A stretch of DNA of 64,000 nucleotides from Nephromyces sp. MM_2019 (taxonomy: Eukaryota > Apicomplexa > Aconoidasida > Nephromycida). The position numbers were made by a program, and so were the translations under genes. Shown here piece after piece: positions 60,730 to 64,000 of the stretch; within the stretch, counting starts at the first letter, position 1; each line of letters begins with the position of its first letter. The stretch is taken from positions 13,037 through 77,036 of the forward strand of contig JADHZB010001542.1 of assembly GCA_015657535.1 (NCBI GenBank), in the 5' to 3' direction. The notes below the pieces were generated by a model. The model saw only the letters and a list, made by a program, of their open reading frames with translations. It made no database searches and was not told the origin of the DNA.

Positions 60730-61971
60730 TGATGGGGAATTCAAATGATGAGGGAAAAAATTGAAGCGGAATGTACATACGCACACTTTTCAGTCCAAGA
60801 AGGAGTGGGTGTACATACACTCAAGACAGCGGGCATCCCATGTATAAACTGAGGAACTTAGAAAAGGGTGGGACTGCACACACAGTCTTGAACCTGAAAT
60901 CGGAGGAGAGAATTGAAGAAGTACCTGGATTTTGCTGAGTTTTTCAGTGTATTTTGGAGATTTTTCAGCGTTTTTTGGGGGTTTTTCGGTGTGTTGTAGG
61001 GAGTTTTCCAGTGTTTTAGCGAGTTTTTCGAGGTTCTACAGTTTTTCGCTGATTTTATGTGGTTTGGATGGCTTTTACTACCGCATTTACGGGGGAAGTG
61101 CTTCAAGCGCTTACAAAAGCTCTTTTACAAAGGTCGAAGAAAATGCAAAGGTTACAAAAAAATAAATTGCTCACACCGTAAAATCCTTGTTTCTTTGATG
61201 AAAAGAGGGACAGAAGAAAAGTGCAGAAAGCATGAAAAAGTTAAGTAAAAGGGTGGAAGATTGAAGTGTTTGCGACGAGCAAAAAACTGCAACTTTTAGC
61301 GTATCTAAAGAGAAAACGTTGACAAGGTGGGAAAACACCTAACTTGAAGAGGAAATGATGATGAAAGTGTCTCTATAAAGAAGATGGCAAACAAGGTAAA
61401 TTAATAGGAGACAAATCCTAGTTCATTAGCCATAGCAATTGAACACTCTATTTGGTATGCAAAAAAGGTGGGAGAAGAAGAGGAAGAAGCGATTTGCTTA
61501 GTCGCTAGAAGTTGTATCTGAAGGCTTAGATCTAATCAATACTCAGCTTCTGAGCCTTTTTATTGAGTGCAAAAGAGTAGCATAGAAGAGAAGGATACAC
61601 TGCTATTTGTGTGAGATATGTGCATGTTGAAGCTAGGGGAACAAGATGATGGTATCTCTACGCTAATGTTAGAGTATAAGGGTATCTGTAAGCTAGCCTT
61701 AGAAGATAACAGTATCTCTAAGCGTTAGGATATATCTTCTAGCGTAGCTATATCGTTCCTACCGCCTTTATACCGATGGGTGCTATCAGCCTGTAAAGCT
61801 TAAAGAGGAGATTCAGCTTCCTCTACTTCAGATGGTCTACTGGCAAATAGGGTGTAATCCGCTGGCTTATTCGAATGCTTCTCCCGTTTCTTCCAAACAA
61901 AGCATCTTGCAGCTGCTTCTTAGAATAGAAACAGAAAATACTGCGCAGTCTAGCTCCAACTGTTTATGGAA

Positions 61972-62092
61972 GAAACTACTTACAAATCTCCGTGTGTGCA
62001 AAACTAATAATACTCGTATGCTGCTCACACGAGAAACTACTCAAAAATCTTCGTGTGTGCGAAATTATTGCTACTCGTGTGCTATTTCCTGC
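61972..62092. repeat. 61-bp tandem duplication
   Basis: GAAACTACTTACAAATCTCC at 61972 recurs as GAAACTACTCAAAAATCTTC at 62033. Both are followed by GTGTGTGC(A/G)AAA and ACTCGT(A/G)TGCT. The copies are exactly 61 bp apart with scattered differences. Confidence 0.8.
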
Positions 62093-62417
62093 CTCTTTCA
62101 TCACCTTTGAATCTGGTGCGTTTCAAATCTCATTGAGTGGGCAGTGCCTTGAAGTGTGTAAGACCACTAGTGAAACATCTAAGACTATGAGGTGTGCGTG
62201 TTCTCTTATAACTTAAGCAACCAGACTAACTTCACTGTTAATCTAGTTGCCAGCTATACGATCAAGTTGCTCAGACTTTAGTGCTACTAATTAGCCTCTC
62301 TTTTACTCAATAAAGCATACCTTCCTCCTGAAGCGTTCTAATATTTCATCACATGATGAGCTACTGTTTCATCTCTCTTTAGCTAAGCATTTAACTGGCT
62401 ATCTCCTGCCAAAGTTG

Positions 62418-62480
62418 AAGATATTATACAGCAAAAAGTCAGTAAACTAGTGGGCTTTCCTCTTTGCTGTATAATATCTT
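62418..62480. other. 18-bp perfect inverted repeat (hairpin)
   Basis: AAGATATTATACAGCAAA (62418-62435) is the exact reverse complement of TTTGCTGTATAATATCTT (62463-62480), with a 27-nt loop. The arms extend outward to about 25 bp with two mismatches. No poly-T tract follows. It could be a small mobile-element remnant or a structured RNA, and function is unknown. Confidence 0.85.
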
Positions 62481-62660
62481 GAACTTCTTACCTTCTAAAA
62501 GGAGAATTCCATGCGTTTCATCCGATTTTCAAAGAAATCCTCTCATTTTTGCTAATTCCACTGAAAATGAAGGAAAAAACCCGCAAATTCGCTGCAATTA
62601 CAACTCATTAAGCCTTCAAAAGGTGGGTTCTAGGGGTTAAGCCTAGTTTTTTTATTTATG

Positions 62661-63260
62661 TCAATAATAGAAGAAGGATTGCTCAACTAGCATGAATCTA
62701 GAGGGAAAAGCTAAGGAAGTTGCTAGTTTTCTTGTGTGTGCGAATCTACTACTAGGTCCTCCTTCTTCCTTCTGAATGTATTTTGCTATTTTGGTGAGTA
62801 AAGGCGTCTTTTCACAGCGATTTCCACCAAATTTGAAGGTATTTTTTGATATCTTTGTGGAATTTGATCTCATCTTTTTGCCAGTAGAAACGCTAGGTTT
62901 CATCACACACTGTAAGAATTCATAAGAAGTCAAAGTGCTTGGTAAAGAGTTAGAGACGTTCACCTAAAGAAGGAAAAAATGTGATTGGAGATTTTTTTTG
63001 CGATAATAGAGTGTAAATGATATATGATATTTGATGTAGCTGTGGGTGATATGCATAGAATATATATATGCATAATATGGAACAGACACATGCAAGCACA
63101 AGCACGTACAAGCAAACACATGTAGAAGCACGCATATGTAGAACCACACACAGACACGCAAAAAGCCTTTCTGGGAGTGAGTCTACTCAGGCCTTGGTGA
63201 GTCTTTAAAGACTCAAGCGTTTGGCTTTTCCTCTGCTTTTGTATGGAAGTCCATTTCACT
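62661..63260 (-). CDS. Candidate 3' end of an unidentified gene
   Basis: The terminal exon 62963-62661 (100 codons plus stop) follows a ..CTTCTTTAG acceptor. It is basic and Ser/Thr-rich (SVSTGKKMRSNSTKISK, FKFGGNRCEKTPLLTKIAKY, RKLATSLAFPSRFM). An upstream exon ending at 63158 (SIQKQRKSQTLESLKTHQGL, then RLTPRKAFC) has a GTGTCT donor and joins in phase 0 across a 194-nt intron rich in TG. Its own 5' border is unresolved, and competing open frames overlap it at 63256-63468. No family recognised. Confidence 0.32.
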
Positions 63261-63399
63261 GCAGTAGATCTGCGTAATTTCCTCCCTCTGAGAGTATAAG
63301 ATGTTCTACTACAGCTGCCGAGAATCTGCTTTTCATGTTCTCTATGTTCGTCTCTTCAGCGCTATATCCGTGAATGTGTGTGTGTCTCACTGTCAATAA

Positions 63400-64000
63400 C
63401 TGTCTTTCTATCTGGGTTTTATCTCTATCTTTTTCTATATCCTTCTCTGGTGAACTTACTTTATACATTTGTATATATGTATGTATGTTTTTATATATAG
63501 CTCTGTCTTTCTCTTACATGCTCTCTACATTTATTTACTAGTATCTATCTGCGTACTTTCTCTATCCTTTGTGTGTATATCTTGATATCCCTATTTCTAT
63601 CTGTTCATCTCCTTCATCTACTTGCATTTATATCAACCTACCTAACCTCAATACTTTAGCTCTTTGCTATGCTATAACCTTCACACGAGAAACACTTGAT
63701 CTCTTCACACACATCCATCCCACCATCTTTCTCCTAAATTTTACACACACTTTTTACCGCCATACACAAAAACTTGTGCCGACATATACTACCAACACAC
63801 ACACCTGACTAGCAACATACTAGCAAAAACACTAGCCAAGGCACACTACCACCACCCACCACAAACACCACACACAAACACAACACTCAACCCCCCCCCA
63901 CCCCTCCACATCCCCGCCGCTCCCATATATATTTCGCATGTCCTCCCCCTTCCCCCTCCCCCCAATCCCGACGCCGCGCTGGCCGTTGAATAACTGAAAG
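63400..64000. other. Pyrimidine- and CA-rich window end
   Basis: About 63400-63640 is a TCTATC/TGTCTTTC-type polypyrimidine tract on the + strand. About 63770-63900 is ACCACC/ACACAC-rich, followed by C-runs near 63890-63960. No coding or RNA gene was recognised. Confidence 0.5.

Larger units (their letters stand above)
60730..62660. other. GR 5' flank and repeats, no gene accepted
   Basis: Upstream of GR. About 60935-61060 is a T-rich tract with AGTTTTTC(A/G)GTG repeated at short intervals. The duplication at 61972 and the hairpin at 62418 are listed separately. No phase-consistent exon chain was found. Confidence 0.4.

Overview
This window is nuclear DNA from a unicellular eukaryote. Genes are interrupted by many GT-AG introns and there are no operons. 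Three genes can be reconstructed completely by hand, with every splice phase agreeing. They are cytosolic ribosomal protein L5 (+, 5 exons, 302 aa), a K+-dependent type I H+-translocating pyrophosphatase (-, 9 exons, 748 aa) and an NADPH glutathione reductase with a long N-terminal leader (-, 11 exons, 579 aa). A membrane pyrophosphatase excludes animals and fungi. The intron density, the glutathione reductase tail (ending ...TLKPW...) and its signal-peptide-like leader suggest an alveolate, possibly an apicomplexan relative. That placement is inference, not proof.

Layout. All + strand signal lies in about 1-34 kb. Two short unidentified gene pieces come first (1.27-2.26 and 4.5-5.9 kb), then repeat blocks, then RPL5 (7.0-12.0 kb). 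They are followed by an unidentified gene (13.1-15.2 kb), a long coiled-coil protein gene (16.1-22.2 kb), an unidentified gene (22.4-25.4 kb) and a two-exon Ala/Lys/Pro-rich protein gene (25.8-26.9 kb). Weaker candidates lie at 27.9, 28.2 and 33.2 kb. From 36.6 kb rightward nearly all signal is on the - strand: the pyrophosphatase (36.6-44.2 kb), candidate gene pieces at 45.2 and 49.4-50.5 kb, glutathione reductase (52.4-60.7 kb) and a candidate at 62.7-63.3 kb. The two blocks converge on an apparently empty interval at about 34.3-36.6 kb.

The three firm genes have introns of about 0.2-2 kb. Many are loaded with TG/CA tracts, and the TG strand is usually the transcribed sense strand. In several unidentified genes, by contrast, open frames join only if very short introns (about 24-43 nt) are removed. 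Several tandem arrays (20, 27, about 56-58, about 58-67 and 61 bp periods) and an 18-bp perfect hairpin lie outside exons.

Functionally, the pyrophosphatase would acidify a vacuolar or acidocalcisome-like compartment using PPi. Glutathione reductase would maintain reduced glutathione, probably in an organelle or both there and in the cytosol. L5 is a housekeeping 60S protein that carries 5S rRNA. The other genes could not be assigned a function by eye. No rRNA, tRNA, CRISPR or transposase gene was recognised.
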